A stretch of DNA of 46,960 nucleotides from Bacteroidales bacterium UBA5433 (GTDB lineage: Bacteria > Bacteroidota > Bacteroidia > Bacteroidales > UBA932). The DNA lies in the NCBI GenBank assembly GCA_002427525.1, contig DIRP01000025.1:1-46960 (forward strand), written 5' to 3'. The position numbers and the translations under genes are program-made. The notes under the pieces are model-generated. The model was not told the origin of the DNA. It saw nothing but the letters and a program-made list of their open reading frames with translations, and ran no database searches. Numbering within the stretch: position 1 is the first letter of the stretch; every line of letters begins with the position of its first letter. Below, one piece after another: positions 33,367 to 41,049 of this stretch.

Positions 33367-34563
33367 ATGCAAGACGATTACTTGAATTCCATCATTTCCG
33401 ATAACGCTAAAGGTATGAAGCGTTCGGCTATCAGAGATTTACTGAAAATGGCTACCCGGCCGGAGATTATTTCTTTTGGCGGGGGGTTCCCGGATATTAC
33501 GGCATTTCCCGTAGATGAGCTCAGGGAAGTAATCACAGAAGTACTGGATGAAAACGCCTTACAGGCTTTACAGTACGGAGAAACTCTGGGCGTCAGGAAG
33601 TTGCGCGATGTACTTGCCCAACGTTACCGTGACCAGGGCATAGATGTGACGTATGAAAATTTCATCATCACCACATCTTCGCAGCAAGCCATAGACATGG
33701 TTACTACGTTGTTTATAAATCCGGGAGATACCCTGGTTTGCGGCTTGCCTTCTTACTTAGGTGCGTTGCAGGCTTTTCAGGCACATCAGGCTAAACCTGT
33801 GGGAGTACCTAAAGACGAAGAGCTGAGAACCGTGGTAAATGCATTGGTAGCAGCGGGCAGGAAACCAAAATTTATCTATGCCATTCCCGATTTTCAGAAT
33901 CCATCCGGTGTGACGATGAATGTGGAACAACGCATGAATGTAATTGAGGTAGCCAAAGAATTTGACCTGCTGATTCTGGAAGACAGCCCCTACAGGGAAA
34001 TCCGTTTTAGCGGAGAAGAAATGCCGCAGATTTATTCTCTGGACAAAGAAGGACGCACCATGTTGTTGGGTACCTTCTCCAAGACGTTTGTTCCGGGATT
34101 CCGTCTGGGATGGGTAATGGCTCCTGTTAAAATTATTGAAAAACTGGAAGTTGTCAAACAGTCCACAGACTTGTGTGCTCCGGTATTCAACCAGTTTATT
34201 GCTGCACGTTATATAGAAAAAGGGTACTACGATAAGAACATAGAGCGGATAAAAATCAATTACCGCAACAAACGGGACAATATGATTGCCGCCTTTGAAA
34301 AATACATGCCGGAAGGAGTTACCTGGACCAATCCGGAAGGAGGATTGTTCCTGTTTGTTACCCTGCCGGAAGGTTACGATGCTACCGAACTGTTCCGTAT
34401 TGCTCTTCAGGAAGACGTGGCTTTTGTCATTGGCGAAGCATTCCATTGCGACGGCTCGGGCAAGAACACCCTGCGTATCAACTTCTCCTTTATGGAAGAG
34501 TCGCGTGCAGAAGAAGGCGTCCGCCGTCTGGCCGATGCTATTAAAAAATTGATGAAAGGTTAG
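33367..34563 (+). CDS. PLP-dependent aminotransferase, class I/II (LysN/MocR-like)
   Basis: 398 residues. SFGGGFPDITAFPVDEL near 38-54 and the block LQYGETLGVRKLRDVLAQRY are typical of the 2-aminoadipate/multi-substrate aminotransferase group. IPDFQNPSGVTM near 176-187 and LILEDSPYREIRF are PLP contacts. The PLP lysine is in LLGTFSKTFVPGFRLGW (about residue 240). NTLRINFSF near 370 holds the substrate-carboxylate Arg. It transfers amino groups between amino acids and 2-oxo acids in the cytoplasm; the natural pair is not known. There is no N-terminal GntR DNA-binding domain, so it is an enzyme rather than a MocR regulator. Its stop lies 1 base from the convergent ABC ATPase stop. Confidence 0.88.
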   Translation: MQDDYLNSIISDNAKGMKRSAIRDLLKMATRPEIISFGGGFPDITAFPVDELREVITEVLDENALQALQYGETLGVRKLRDVLAQRYRDQGIDVTYENFIITTSSQQAIDMVTTLFINPGDTLVCGLPSYLGALQAFQAHQAKPVGVPKDEELRTVVNALVAAGRKPKFIYAIPDFQNPSGVTMNVEQRMNVIEVAKEFDLLILEDSPYREIRFSGEEMPQIYSLDKEGRTMLLGTFSKTFVPGFRLGWVMAPVKIIEKLEVVKQSTDLCAPVFNQFIAARYIEKGYYDKNIERIKINYRNKRDNMIAAFEKYMPEGVTWTNPEGGLFLFVTLPEGYDATELFRIALQEDVAFVIGEAFHCDGSGKNTLRINFSFMEESRAEEGVRRLADAIKKLMKG

Positions 34564-34564
34564 G

Positions 34565-35338
34565 CTACTGGTACAGTCGGTCAATAATGCCCGCAGCCTG
34601 CAGCTGTTGGGGTGTACCTTTGTGCAAGGTGTGGTCCTGTGTCATAACCCAGAACATATCACAGTATTCCATGGCCAAAGTCAGATCGTGGGTAGAAAAG
34701 AGGATAGCTTTTTGCTCTTCTACGGCCAATTTACGCAGCAACAAGGCAATAGAACGTTTTCCGGCAATGTCCAGGAAAGCCGTGGGCTCGTCAAGCAACA
34801 GCAAAGGAGTATCCTGCACCAGGGCACGGGCAATGGCTACGCGGTGAAATTCCCCGTCGGACAGGCCGGCACTGTCGCGGGCTGCCAGATGCAGGGTGCC
34901 GGTTTTTTGTAGTGCATGGCTTACGGCGCGCTTTCCTTCTTCGTCATCCATACCCAGCCAGTTGGTATACCGGTACCGCCCTGTGCTGACCGTATCCCAC
35001 ACAGAAAAATGCGTTGCCCGGGGTGGTTGCGATGGAACAAACGCACAGGCCCGGGAGGACCGATGCTGCTCTTTTTGAACCCGGCGATGCTCTTGTTGTA
35101 CCCGTTGCTGCTCTTGTTGCACCCGTTGCTGCTCTTGTTGCACGGAGGTGACGATTTCTCCCTGCAGCGGAGGCAGGATACCGGCCAATGTTTTCAGCAG
35201 GGTAGATTTACCAATGCCGTTGGGGCCTAAAAGTCCCGTTACGGTGCCCGCGTTCAGGCTCGCATGAAGTCCGCGGAACAAAGGCTCTTTTTTTGAGTAG
35301 CCTACTGCCAGATTACGTATTTCTACCAGGGTGCTCAC
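34565..35338 (-). CDS. ABC transporter ATP-binding protein (FecE/BtuD type) with a heptad-repeat insert
   Basis: 257 residues. Walker A GLLGPNGIGKST at about 35-46, Q-loop near Gln104 (FVPSQPP), signature LSDGEFHRVAIARAL (an unusual variant of LSGGQ), Walker B LLLLDEPTAFLD and the switch His in STHD are all present. Between Walker A and the Q-loop, residues 66-93 are four repeats of a VQQEQQR heptad, encoded by a 21-bp tandem repeat. This is not part of the normal fold. It should drive import of an iron chelate, haem or cobalamin with the FecCD-type permease, whose stop overlaps its start by 4 bases. No substrate-binding protein is in the window. Confidence 0.88.
   Translation of the reverse strand: MSTLVEIRNLAVGYSKKEPLFRGLHASLNAGTVTGLLGPNGIGKSTLLKTLAGILPPLQGEIVTSVQQEQQRVQQEQQRVQQEHRRVQKEQHRSSRACAFVPSQPPRATHFSVWDTVSTGRYRYTNWLGMDDEEGKRAVSHALQKTGTLHLAARDSAGLSDGEFHRVAIARALVQDTPLLLLDEPTAFLDIAGKRSIALLLRKLAVEEQKAILFSTHDLTLAMEYCDMFWVMTQDHTLHKGTPQQLQAAGIIDRLYQ
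35059..35142 (-). repeat. 21-bp tandem repeat inside the ABC ATPase gene, four copies
   Basis: Units at 35122-35142 and 35101-35121 are identical; those at 35080-35100 and 35059-35079 have drifted. Each unit codes for one heptad (VQQEQQR, VQQEQQR, VQQEHRR, VQKEQHR), so unit gain or loss keeps the frame. Confidence 0.92.
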
Positions 35339-36351
35339 AGGTCAACAGCTTTATTTTTCAGAATTACGTATATAATTACCGGTATGCCCATAAGGGCCGC
35401 TACTGTATTTACAGGCAGTACGCTTCCGGTGCCCGGCAACTGGGAAATGATATCTGCCAGAAGCATCATGGATGCGCCCAGTAAAGCCGAGGCAGGTATG
35501 AGTGTCCGGTGGTTGGCATTCCCAAAGATCATCCGGCACATATGGGGAACGGCAATGCCAATAAATCCTATGGGGCCGCAAAAAGCCGTAACGCTTCCGG
35601 CCAGGAGCGTGGTAGCCAGGAAAATGCGGTTGCGAATACGTGTGGTAGAAACTCCAAGGCTTTTAGCATAGGATTGTCCCATAAGAAAGATGTTCAGGTC
35701 TTTTATGTTATGGACAGAAACAACCATGCCCGCCAGGCACAGGGAGGCCATAATGAGCAATCGCTGGCCTGTTACGTTGCTGAAACTTCCCATGGTCCAG
35801 AGTACGTAATGCTTGAGGGCCGGCGCATCTGAAAAATACTGCAACAGACTAATGAGTGCAGACCCTGCCGAACCTATCATAAAGCCCAGAATAAGCAATC
35901 CCATGTTGCTTTTCAGCCTTTTAGAGGCAGCCACTACCAGCAACATCACAGCCAGCGCACCCATCCAGGCAAAAGCGGCCGTTCCCAGGTTTGCCAGCCA
36001 CGATACGGTAGCAAGAACCGGGAATAAAGAAGTACCCATAACAAAGAGGGCAACTCCCAAACCGGCTCCGGAGCTTATGCCCAGCACGTACGGGTCTGCC
36101 AGGGGGTTTCTGAAAAGCGTCTGCATTTGTACCCCGCATACAGACAAAGCCATGCCGGCCATCAGGGCCGTGAGCATTTTGGGTATGCGGAAGTTCCAGA
36201 CGATTTTGTAGGCAAATCCTTCCGGACTGTTACCCAGCATGGCTTGCCACACGTCGGCAGCCGGCAGGCGTACCGACCCCAGAAAAACATCGGCAGCTAC
36301 CAGAAAAAAGAGTAGAAAAAAAAGTAGAAAAAGAAGCCGGTTTTTTTTCAT
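35335..36351 (-). CDS. FecCD-type ABC transporter permease
   Basis: 338 residues with about nine to ten membrane segments. The family hallmark VCGVQMQTLFRNPLADPYVLGISSGAGLG near 73-101 and the coupling region GFIGIAVPHMCRMIFGNANH near 268-287 are intact. It forms the inner-membrane channel for an iron-siderophore, haem or vitamin B12 importer with the ATPase downstream (4-base overlap). It overlaps the glycerate kinase stop by one base. The matching binding protein and outer-membrane receptor must lie elsewhere. Confidence 0.92.
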   Translation of the reverse strand: MKKNRLLFLLFFLLFFLVAADVFLGSVRLPAADVWQAMLGNSPEGFAYKIVWNFRIPKMLTALMAGMALSVCGVQMQTLFRNPLADPYVLGISSGAGLGVALFVMGTSLFPVLATVSWLANLGTAAFAWMGALAVMLLVVAASKRLKSNMGLLILGFMIGSAGSALISLLQYFSDAPALKHYVLWTMGSFSNVTGQRLLIMASLCLAGMVVSVHNIKDLNIFLMGQSYAKSLGVSTTRIRNRIFLATTLLAGSVTAFCGPIGFIGIAVPHMCRMIFGNANHRTLIPASALLGASMMLLADIISQLPGTGSVLPVNTVAALMGIPVIIYVILKNKAVDL

Positions 36352-37610
36352 CAGAGCAAAGATACGCTATTACGGGTGAAAAATTCGGCAGCGGCTTTAC
36401 GTACGTGGTAAGTGGCATCTTTCAATAATCCGTCGGGTGGAGTTACTGCCACGGAATAGTCAAACAGAGGGGCAGCCTGTTGCAAGGCCTTTTCTTCCAG
36501 GCTTCCGCAGAATATAACTACCGGCTTTCCGTACGATTTGGCCATACGGGCTAAAGTGGCCGGGGCTTTCCCCATAAACGTCTGTTGATCCAGGCGGCCC
36601 TCTCCGGTGATGATTAAATCTGCCTCTTTGATTTTTTCCTCAAGTCCTATGGCGTCGATAATCATTTGTGCTCCCGGTTCCAGACTACCATTCAAAAACT
36701 GCAAAAAGGCATACCCCAGGCCTCCGGCAGCTCCTGCTCCCGGTACCTGCGTTAGGTCCAAAGGAGCGTCAGCCGATGACACGCTTTGGCGAAGAGCTTC
36801 TGTATTTGGGCAGGGTGGGTGTATTACAGGTTGTGCCGGCAGCAGTGGAAATAAGGGGATGTTTTCGGCCTTCGCTTTTGAAACTACGCGGTCCAGGTTG
36901 GTCAGACCGCGGTCCAAACGTTCGATAATGTCCGGAGTTGCGCCTTTTTGAGGTCCGTAAACGGCAGCAGCTCCGTTGGGGCCCGTTAACGGGTTGCTGA
37001 CATCGCATGCAATGCGGAACGTACATTCTTTAAGCAGGGGATGGGCGTCTTCCGCATCTACAGAAGCTATGTAATCCAAGTCTTTACCACAGATATCCGT
37101 TTCCCGGCCCATTGCATCTTTAAAAGCGTAGCCCAGGGCACGCAGCATACCTATACCTCCGTCGTTGGTAGCGCTGCCGCCAATGCCTATGAGAAACGTA
37201 CGGCAGCCATGCTTCAGTGCATTCAGGATGATTTGTCCTACGCCGTAAGTGGTTGTATTTAAAGGATTGCGCAACTTCTCAGGAACAAGCCACAGGCCGG
37301 CGGCCGCTGCAATTTCAATGACCGCCACGGTGGATTCATGTGGCTCCCCGGCTGGAATTATGCCGTATATGGCCTCGACTTGCGCCTGTAACGGGCCTCG
37401 TACCTTGACGTTGCGGTACGACCCTCCCAGTCCTTGTGTAAGGGCCGTTACCGTACCTTCGCCACCATCAGCCAAAGGAAATACAGCTACCGGGGGAACG
37501 TCTTGTTTCAACGCTTTACAGGCGTCTTCCAGACCTCGGCATACGGCGTGACCCGCATCGTAAGAAGTCAGACTCCCTTTAAAAGAGTCCATGGCAATGA
37601 GTACGTTCAC
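36351..37610 (-). CDS. Glycerate kinase, GarK/GlxK family
   Basis: 419 residues, somewhat longer than the usual 380. MNVLIAMDSFKGSLTSYDAG at the start and FPLADGGEGTVTALTQGLGG near 44-63 are family signatures, with FLIGIGGSATNDGGIGMLRALGY near 141-163 and LIITGEGRLDQQTFMGKAP near 334-352. It phosphorylates D-glycerate to 2-phosphoglycerate in the cytoplasm. An extra segment near 255-285 (PAQPVIHPPCPNTEALRQSV) seems an insertion compared with the family. It overlaps DUF308 upstream by 4 bases and the permease downstream by one, so all are one operon although the functions differ. Confidence 0.93.
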   Translation of the reverse strand: MNVLIAMDSFKGSLTSYDAGHAVCRGLEDACKALKQDVPPVAVFPLADGGEGTVTALTQGLGGSYRNVKVRGPLQAQVEAIYGIIPAGEPHESTVAVIEIAAAAGLWLVPEKLRNPLNTTTYGVGQIILNALKHGCRTFLIGIGGSATNDGGIGMLRALGYAFKDAMGRETDICGKDLDYIASVDAEDAHPLLKECTFRIACDVSNPLTGPNGAAAVYGPQKGATPDIIERLDRGLTNLDRVVSKAKAENIPLFPLLPAQPVIHPPCPNTEALRQSVSSADAPLDLTQVPGAGAAGGLGYAFLQFLNGSLEPGAQMIIDAIGLEEKIKEADLIITGEGRLDQQTFMGKAPATLARMAKSYGKPVVIFCGSLEEKALQQAAPLFDYSVAVTPPDGLLKDATYHVRKAAAEFFTRNSVSLL

Positions 37611-38176
37611 TTAGATTCTGTGTTGCTGCGTTTTAACAGACGGTAAGAAACAATGGCCTGAACGATTTCCAAAACGGCATACAGCAGGCATATGCTCCCT
37701 GTGAAAGCTGTCAATACTTTAGCAGAGTTGAAAGGGTTAAGCATAATAACAACTCCAAGAATCAGTACAGCTATTGGATTCACGTACAGAAACCATGGCA
37801 GGCTTATGGGAATTGCCTTGCGAAAGCGAATAACTGCAATGAGTTGTGTGATAGAAAATAAGAAAAGGATGAGGCCGCTTAAAAGCATACCCAGGCTGAT
37901 AAAAAAACCGGGATACAACAGCAACAATACGGCAAAAATCATAAAAATAAGAGCCGTCAAGTACAGCAACCGTTGCAGGCCTTTGTCAAGGTTAGCGTTG
38001 CGGCTGTCGCTCCAGGCATAGTAAAGGGAAAACAAGCCTCCTATAAGCAGGATAGCGCCCAGTAACCGGGTAAGGGTACTAATGCTTCCTTCCGGCTTTA
38101 CCAGCAGAAAAATTCCTAAAGCAAGCACAGGCAGGCTCCTTAGAAGGGAGTAACGAATATGAGAAATAGCTTTCAT
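37607..38176 (-). CDS. HdeD/DUF308 family membrane protein
   Basis: 189 residues with six predicted membrane segments in three pairs (for example LPVLALGIFLLVKP, LLYLTALIFMIFAVLLLLYPGF, FLYVNPIAVLILGVVIMLNPF). The repeated G-x-x-L-x-x-x-P pattern is that of HdeD, an inner-membrane protein tied to acid resistance in E. coli; its molecular role is unclear. First gene of the leftward DUF308-glycerate kinase-FecCD-ATPase operon. Confidence 0.8.
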   Translation of the reverse strand: MKAISHIRYSLLRSLPVLALGIFLLVKPEGSISTLTRLLGAILLIGGLFSLYYAWSDSRNANLDKGLQRLLYLTALIFMIFAVLLLLYPGFFISLGMLLSGLILFLFSITQLIAVIRFRKAIPISLPWFLYVNPIAVLILGVVIMLNPFNSAKVLTAFTGSICLLYAVLEIVQAIVSYRLLKRSNTESK

Positions 38177-38204
38177 ATCTATGAAATTTAATATTTAAAG
38201 ATAC

Positions 38205-39152
38205 TCATTTTTTTACATCGTCCAGCTCTACCAGGTTGTTGAGGATGGCATAAATGGTAAGCCCCGAGGGGGAATGGATCTGGAGTTTTCCGGCAATGTT
38301 CTTGCGGTGCGTCATCACGGTGTGGACAGAGATAAACAGCTTCTCGGCAATTTCCTTGTTGGTAAGTCCTTTGGCCACTTCTGCAATGATTTCTTCTTCG
38401 CGTTTGCTCAGTTCTTTTTTTGCAGATACCTGATCTTGCCGATGTTTGTTTTTGCTTTCACCACATGCGCCTGTAAAGCCTTTGCCTTCCATTTTAGAAA
38501 TCATGGGAACAAACAGGTTGTCTTCAATATAATTGTGAGAGGCCAGATCTTGTGCGCAGGCGAAAATATCAAAAAGCACGTTGTTCAGTTCGTGAGGATT
38601 TCCGGTAGGGTAGTATTTGATAAGGATGTTTTTAAGTTCGGATAATTTAGCTTCTATGCTATCGTGTTGTTGGCAAAAAACGCGGATGCAGTAATCGCCG
38701 CTCTGATCTCCTTGCAACAGGGAACGTACGTAGGGAAATACGGTTTCTTCTTCATAAGACATGTGGTTTTGTACCTGCTCTACGTATTCGTCGTAAAAAC
38801 GGATAACGGCTTTGGAAATCCCGTCTAAAGGCTGGCCCAGCGTTTTTAGAAGCTTTTTTCTGATAGCGGGCAGGCGGATATCCAGAAAATGGCTGTGTGA
38901 ATTGTGCAGGTATTGTACCAGGCAAATGAGAGAGGCTTCTGTGTCGGGGTCCTGCTTACCGCTGATAAGCATGTTAACTACGGCCAGAAAAGTTTGCGTA
39001 TGTACGTTGTTTTTATGGCAAACCTCTTCAATGGTCTTTTCCCCAAACCCGGGCATTATGCCAAACCGGCTCATGACAAAGAGCATGGTGTAATTGTCGC
39101 AGATCAGGTCACCCATCCTGTCTGTTGCCGTATATCGCTCTTGTTTGTACAT
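38205..39152 (-). CDS. Hemerythrin-like domain fused to a LuxR-type DNA-binding domain
   Basis: 315 residues. Residues about 1-65 resemble the Bacteroidetes ScdA/DUF542-like start (MGDLICDNYTMLFVMSRFGI) but without its cysteines. Residues about 75-222 form a hemerythrin-like bundle with candidate di-iron ligands His86 or His88, His130, Glu134, His163, His206 and Glu210. A linker precedes a LuxR/GerE helix-turn-helix at about 248-312 (LSKREEEIIAEVAKGLTNKEIAEKL, then HTVMTHRKNIAGKL). There is no receiver domain. The build suggests a transcription factor that senses oxygen, nitric oxide or iron directly. It stands alone with its own promoter; targets are unknown. Confidence 0.88.
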   Translation of the reverse strand: MYKQERYTATDRMGDLICDNYTMLFVMSRFGIMPGFGEKTIEEVCHKNNVHTQTFLAVVNMLISGKQDPDTEASLICLVQYLHNSHSHFLDIRLPAIRKKLLKTLGQPLDGISKAVIRFYDEYVEQVQNHMSYEEETVFPYVRSLLQGDQSGDYCIRVFCQQHDSIEAKLSELKNILIKYYPTGNPHELNNVLFDIFACAQDLASHNYIEDNLFVPMISKMEGKGFTGACGESKNKHRQDQVSAKKELSKREEEIIAEVAKGLTNKEIAEKLFISVHTVMTHRKNIAGKLQIHSPSGLTIYAILNNLVELDDVKK

Positions 39153-39174
39153 GCTTTAGGGTCTGTTGAAACCA

Positions 39175-39204
39175 TAAAGATACGAAACAAGCTTGAGCAG
39201 GCAA
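39175..39204 (-). promoter_or_regulatory. Promoter of the hemerythrin-LuxR gene
   Basis: Minus strand: TTG at 39204-39202, 19 bases, TATCTTTA at 39182-39175, one mismatch from consensus. The ATG is at 39152. Confidence 0.6.
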
Positions 39205-39273
39205 TAAAATCGGGCGGATTACGTAGCAAAATACGGCGGATTGCGCAGGCAAGACCGGAGTGCCTATGTGGCG

Positions 39274-39342
39274 GCGGCCAATGCGAGTAAAATCAGGCGG
39301 CCTATGCGAGTAAAATCAGGCGGCCTATGCGAACAAGATCAG
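39274..39342. repeat. 23-bp tandem repeat, three copies
   Basis: GCGGCCAATGCGAGTAAAAT plus CAG, repeated at 39274, 39297 and 39320 with small changes. Further decayed pieces lie at 39215-39260. The third copy contains the stop codon of the ZIP transporter gene (39325-39327) and its last residues. Confidence 0.88.
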
Positions 39343-40134
39343 GCTGAGGGCCATTATGGCCATGCCCGAGATGAGTCCGTAAATGGCCACGTGGTGTTCT
39401 CCGTATTCGTGTGCACCGGGCAGTAGTTCATCTACAGAGATGTACACCATAATACCGGCTACTACCGCAAAGACACATCCCATAACTACGGGTGACAGGA
39501 ACGGCATGAGTATGAGGTATGTAAGTAAGGCTCCCAGAGGTTCTGCCAAACCGGACAGCAGGGTGATACCAAATGCTTTTTTGCGGCTTCCCGTGGCATA
39601 ATAGATAGGAATGGAAACGGCAATCCCTTCCGGAATGTTATGAATGGCAATGGCTGTGGCAATGGAAATACCCAGCGTGGGGTTGTCCAGGGCAGCCATA
39701 AACGTAGCAATTCCTTCCGGGAAGTTGTGTATGCCAATGGTTACGGCTGTCATTACGCCCATTTTCATAAGTTTGGGTTTTCGGGCTGCTTTTTCGCCTA
39801 TCTCCATTTCTTCAACAGAGTGCGCTTCGTGGGGGTTCCCAAAAGAAGGTACCAGGGAGTCAATGAGGGCAATCAGTCCCATGCCTGCAAAAAAGAACAA
39901 AACGGTAATCAGAAGCCCCCGTTTGTCTCCCATATTGAGCGTGAGGATTTCACGTGCCTCTGAGAAAATTTCTACAAAAGCTACGTAAATCATCACCCCT
40001 GCGGAAAGTCCCAGGGAAAAGGCGAGTAATTTTCTGTTGGTACGTTTGGTAAAAAAAGTAATAAAAAAACCAATGATAGTCGCCAGACCTGCAAAGAGCG
40101 AGAGTAAAAACGGTATCAGTATGTTAGTATCCAT
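39325..40134 (-). CDS. zupT: ZIP family metal transporter (ZupT-like)
   Basis: 269 residues with eight likely membrane segments. The two metal-binding helices carry HNFPEGIATFMAAL near 134-147 and HNIPEGIAVSIPIYYATG near 164-181, both with the ZIP His/Glu pattern. A short His- and Glu-bearing cytoplasmic loop (NPHEAHSVEEMEIGEK) lies near 96-111. It should carry zinc or other divalent metals into the cytoplasm across the inner membrane. The final residues (LSLILFA) and the stop are inside a 23-bp tandem repeat. A TATCTTTG box precedes it. Confidence 0.93.
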   Translation of the reverse strand: MDTNILIPFLLSLFAGLATIIGFFITFFTKRTNRKLLAFSLGLSAGVMIYVAFVEIFSEAREILTLNMGDKRGLLITVLFFFAGMGLIALIDSLVPSFGNPHEAHSVEEMEIGEKAARKPKLMKMGVMTAVTIGIHNFPEGIATFMAALDNPTLGISIATAIAIHNIPEGIAVSIPIYYATGSRKKAFGITLLSGLAEPLGALLTYLILMPFLSPVVMGCVFAVVAGIMVYISVDELLPGAHEYGEHHVAIYGLISGMAIMALSLILFA

Positions 40135-40162
40135 GAACTTTGTGCAGAATTTGAATAAGTTG

Positions 40163-40170
40163 CAAAGATA
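40163..40170 (-). promoter_or_regulatory. -7 box of the ZIP gene
   Basis: Minus strand TATCTTTG, a perfect TAnnTTTG box, about 28 bases before the ATG at 40134. No fitting -33 TTG is seen. Confidence 0.5.
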
Positions 40171-40232
40171 AGCAAGCCGGGCGGGCGTGTAAATACCTAA
40201 TTTCAGGTATTATTCCATTGCGTGTGTTCTTG

Positions 40233-40240
40233 TATCTTTG
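40233..40240 (+). promoter_or_regulatory. -7 box facing the palindromic element
   Basis: TATCTTTG on the plus strand, 11 bases before an ATG at 40252. It has no obvious partner gene other than the short frame described next. Confidence 0.35.
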
Positions 40241-40251
40241 CACCGCCACAT

Positions 40252-40386
40252 ATGAGAAACAAGGTTCCCATAAAACAAAAGTGTACCGCCCTTCTTCAGT
40301 TCAATTGCATGCAATTTGGCGCATTTTGGGCACTTTACCTTCAATGTAACGCGCCAACATTTTCTGATGAAATCGCAACTCCCTGA
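40252..40386 (+). CDS. Possible 44-residue ORF running into the palindromic element
   Basis: The ATG at 40252 follows a TAnnTTTG box. The frame codes for 44 residues, starting MRNKVPIKQKCTALLQF, and ends at TGA 40384-40386 inside the repeat element. There is no family likeness and the second half is repeat sequence, so this may be a gene start truncated by the element, or chance. It is listed because the stretch 40135-40461 has no other gene. Confidence 0.2.
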   Translation: MRNKVPIKQKCTALLQFNCMQFGAFWALYLQCNAPTFSDEIATP

Positions 40387-40456
40387 TTAAAATACAGATA
40401 CCGCTATGGCAAAAAAACTTGGCGCGCTACATTGAAGGTAGCGCGCCAAGTTGGTG
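40305..40456. repeat. Palindromic intergenic element, copy 2
   Basis: Same element as 4441-4588. Left end TGCATGCAATTTGGCGC with CGCGCCA; core starting TTTTCTGATGAAATCGCAAC and ending ATGGCAAAAAAAC; right end a perfect 15-base stem. Over the core the two copies align without gaps with about a quarter of the bases changed. In this copy the right hairpin is the terminator of tRNA-Leu. Confidence 0.75.
40411..40452 (-). terminator. Intrinsic terminator of tRNA-Leu, formed by the palindromic element
   Basis: Read leftward: AACTTGGCGCGCTAC, a 7-base loop, GTAGCGCGCCAAGTT, then a run of seven Ts (40417-40411, the last two paired in the stem). The stem is a perfect 15 pairs and starts 9 bases after the tRNA 3' end. 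Confidence 0.8.
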
Positions 40457-40461
40457 TGTTG

Positions 40462-40543
40462 TGCGGGTAAAGGGACTTGAACCCCCACGCCTTGCGGCAC
40501 CAGATCCTAAGTCTGGCGCGTCTACCAGTTCCGCCATACCCGC
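40462..40543 (-). tRNA. tRNA-Leu (anticodon TAG)
   Basis: Acceptor GCGGGTA pairs with TACCCGC. Anticodon stem CCAGA/TCTGG with loop CTTAGGA gives anticodon TAG, reading CUA. A long variable arm (TGCCGCAAGGCGT) and T loop TTCAAGT fit tRNA-Leu. CCA is not encoded, unlike in tRNA-Val at 3010. Confidence 0.95.
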
Positions 40544-40597
40544 AGTTACCGGTATTTTTTGGGAGAGCAAAGGTATACTTTTTTTTTAACATGTGTC

Positions 40598-41002
40598 CTA
40601 CAGGCCGTGTAATTGGTTGTAGGTTTCATTAACTGCGTTTTGCAAATACAGCTTTTTACAGAACACAACCAGGTACATAATGCCGAGCGTGAGCCAGCCC
40701 AGCAGGAATAGCGTAAGCAGGTAAGTGGATACCTGCAGGCCTTCCGGTTTGTCGGTTCTGATTAGGTACGCATTGCAGCGGTTGATCCACATACATTCCC
40801 AAACAATGGGATAGATTCCACAAGTAACAAAGCCCAACAGCAGGTATACGACAAGCCCTTGTGTACGTTTGCCGTCTGCCACACAGGCCGTATTCGTTTC
40901 TTTGGCAAAAGCGTAAATCAGGTACAGGGTATAAAATCCCAAGGTCAGGATGCTATAAAGCAGTGTTAACCAAAATCCTCTGTTTGTAGGTAATCTGTTC
41001 AT
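40598..41002 (-). CDS. DUF4234 family membrane protein
   Basis: 134 residues from ATG 41002 (MNRLPTNRGFWLTLLYSIL); the frame is open 31 codons further left of that start, but that part has no family likeness. Four hydrophobic segments are seen: WLTLLYSILTLGFYTLYLIYAF, LVVYLLLGFVTCGIYPIVW, and a pair in STYLLTLFLLGWLTLGIMYLVVF. The repeated F/Y-x-x-x-L-x-x-G-(F/I/L)-Y pattern is that of DUF4234, inner-membrane proteins of unknown function. The start region follows the 128-bp repeat array. Confidence 0.7.
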   Translation of the reverse strand: MNRLPTNRGFWLTLLYSILTLGFYTLYLIYAFAKETNTACVADGKRTQGLVVYLLLGFVTCGIYPIVWECMWINRCNAYLIRTDKPEGLQVSTYLLTLFLLGWLTLGIMYLVVFCKKLYLQNAVNETYNQLHGL

Positions 41003-41049
41003 TGCTTTTTTAGATAATAACATCATAAAAATAGGAAAAAAGATGCAGT

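Noticed and set aside
34565..36351. Idea that glycerate kinase and the FecCD-type transporter form a glycerate uptake pathway
   Set aside because: FecCD permeases carry metal chelates or cobalamin; the shared operon alone does not support a sugar-acid substrate.
40404..40592. 62-codon frame on the minus strand
   Set aside because: It reads through tRNA-Leu (GGTGRRARLRIW is a typical translated tRNA).
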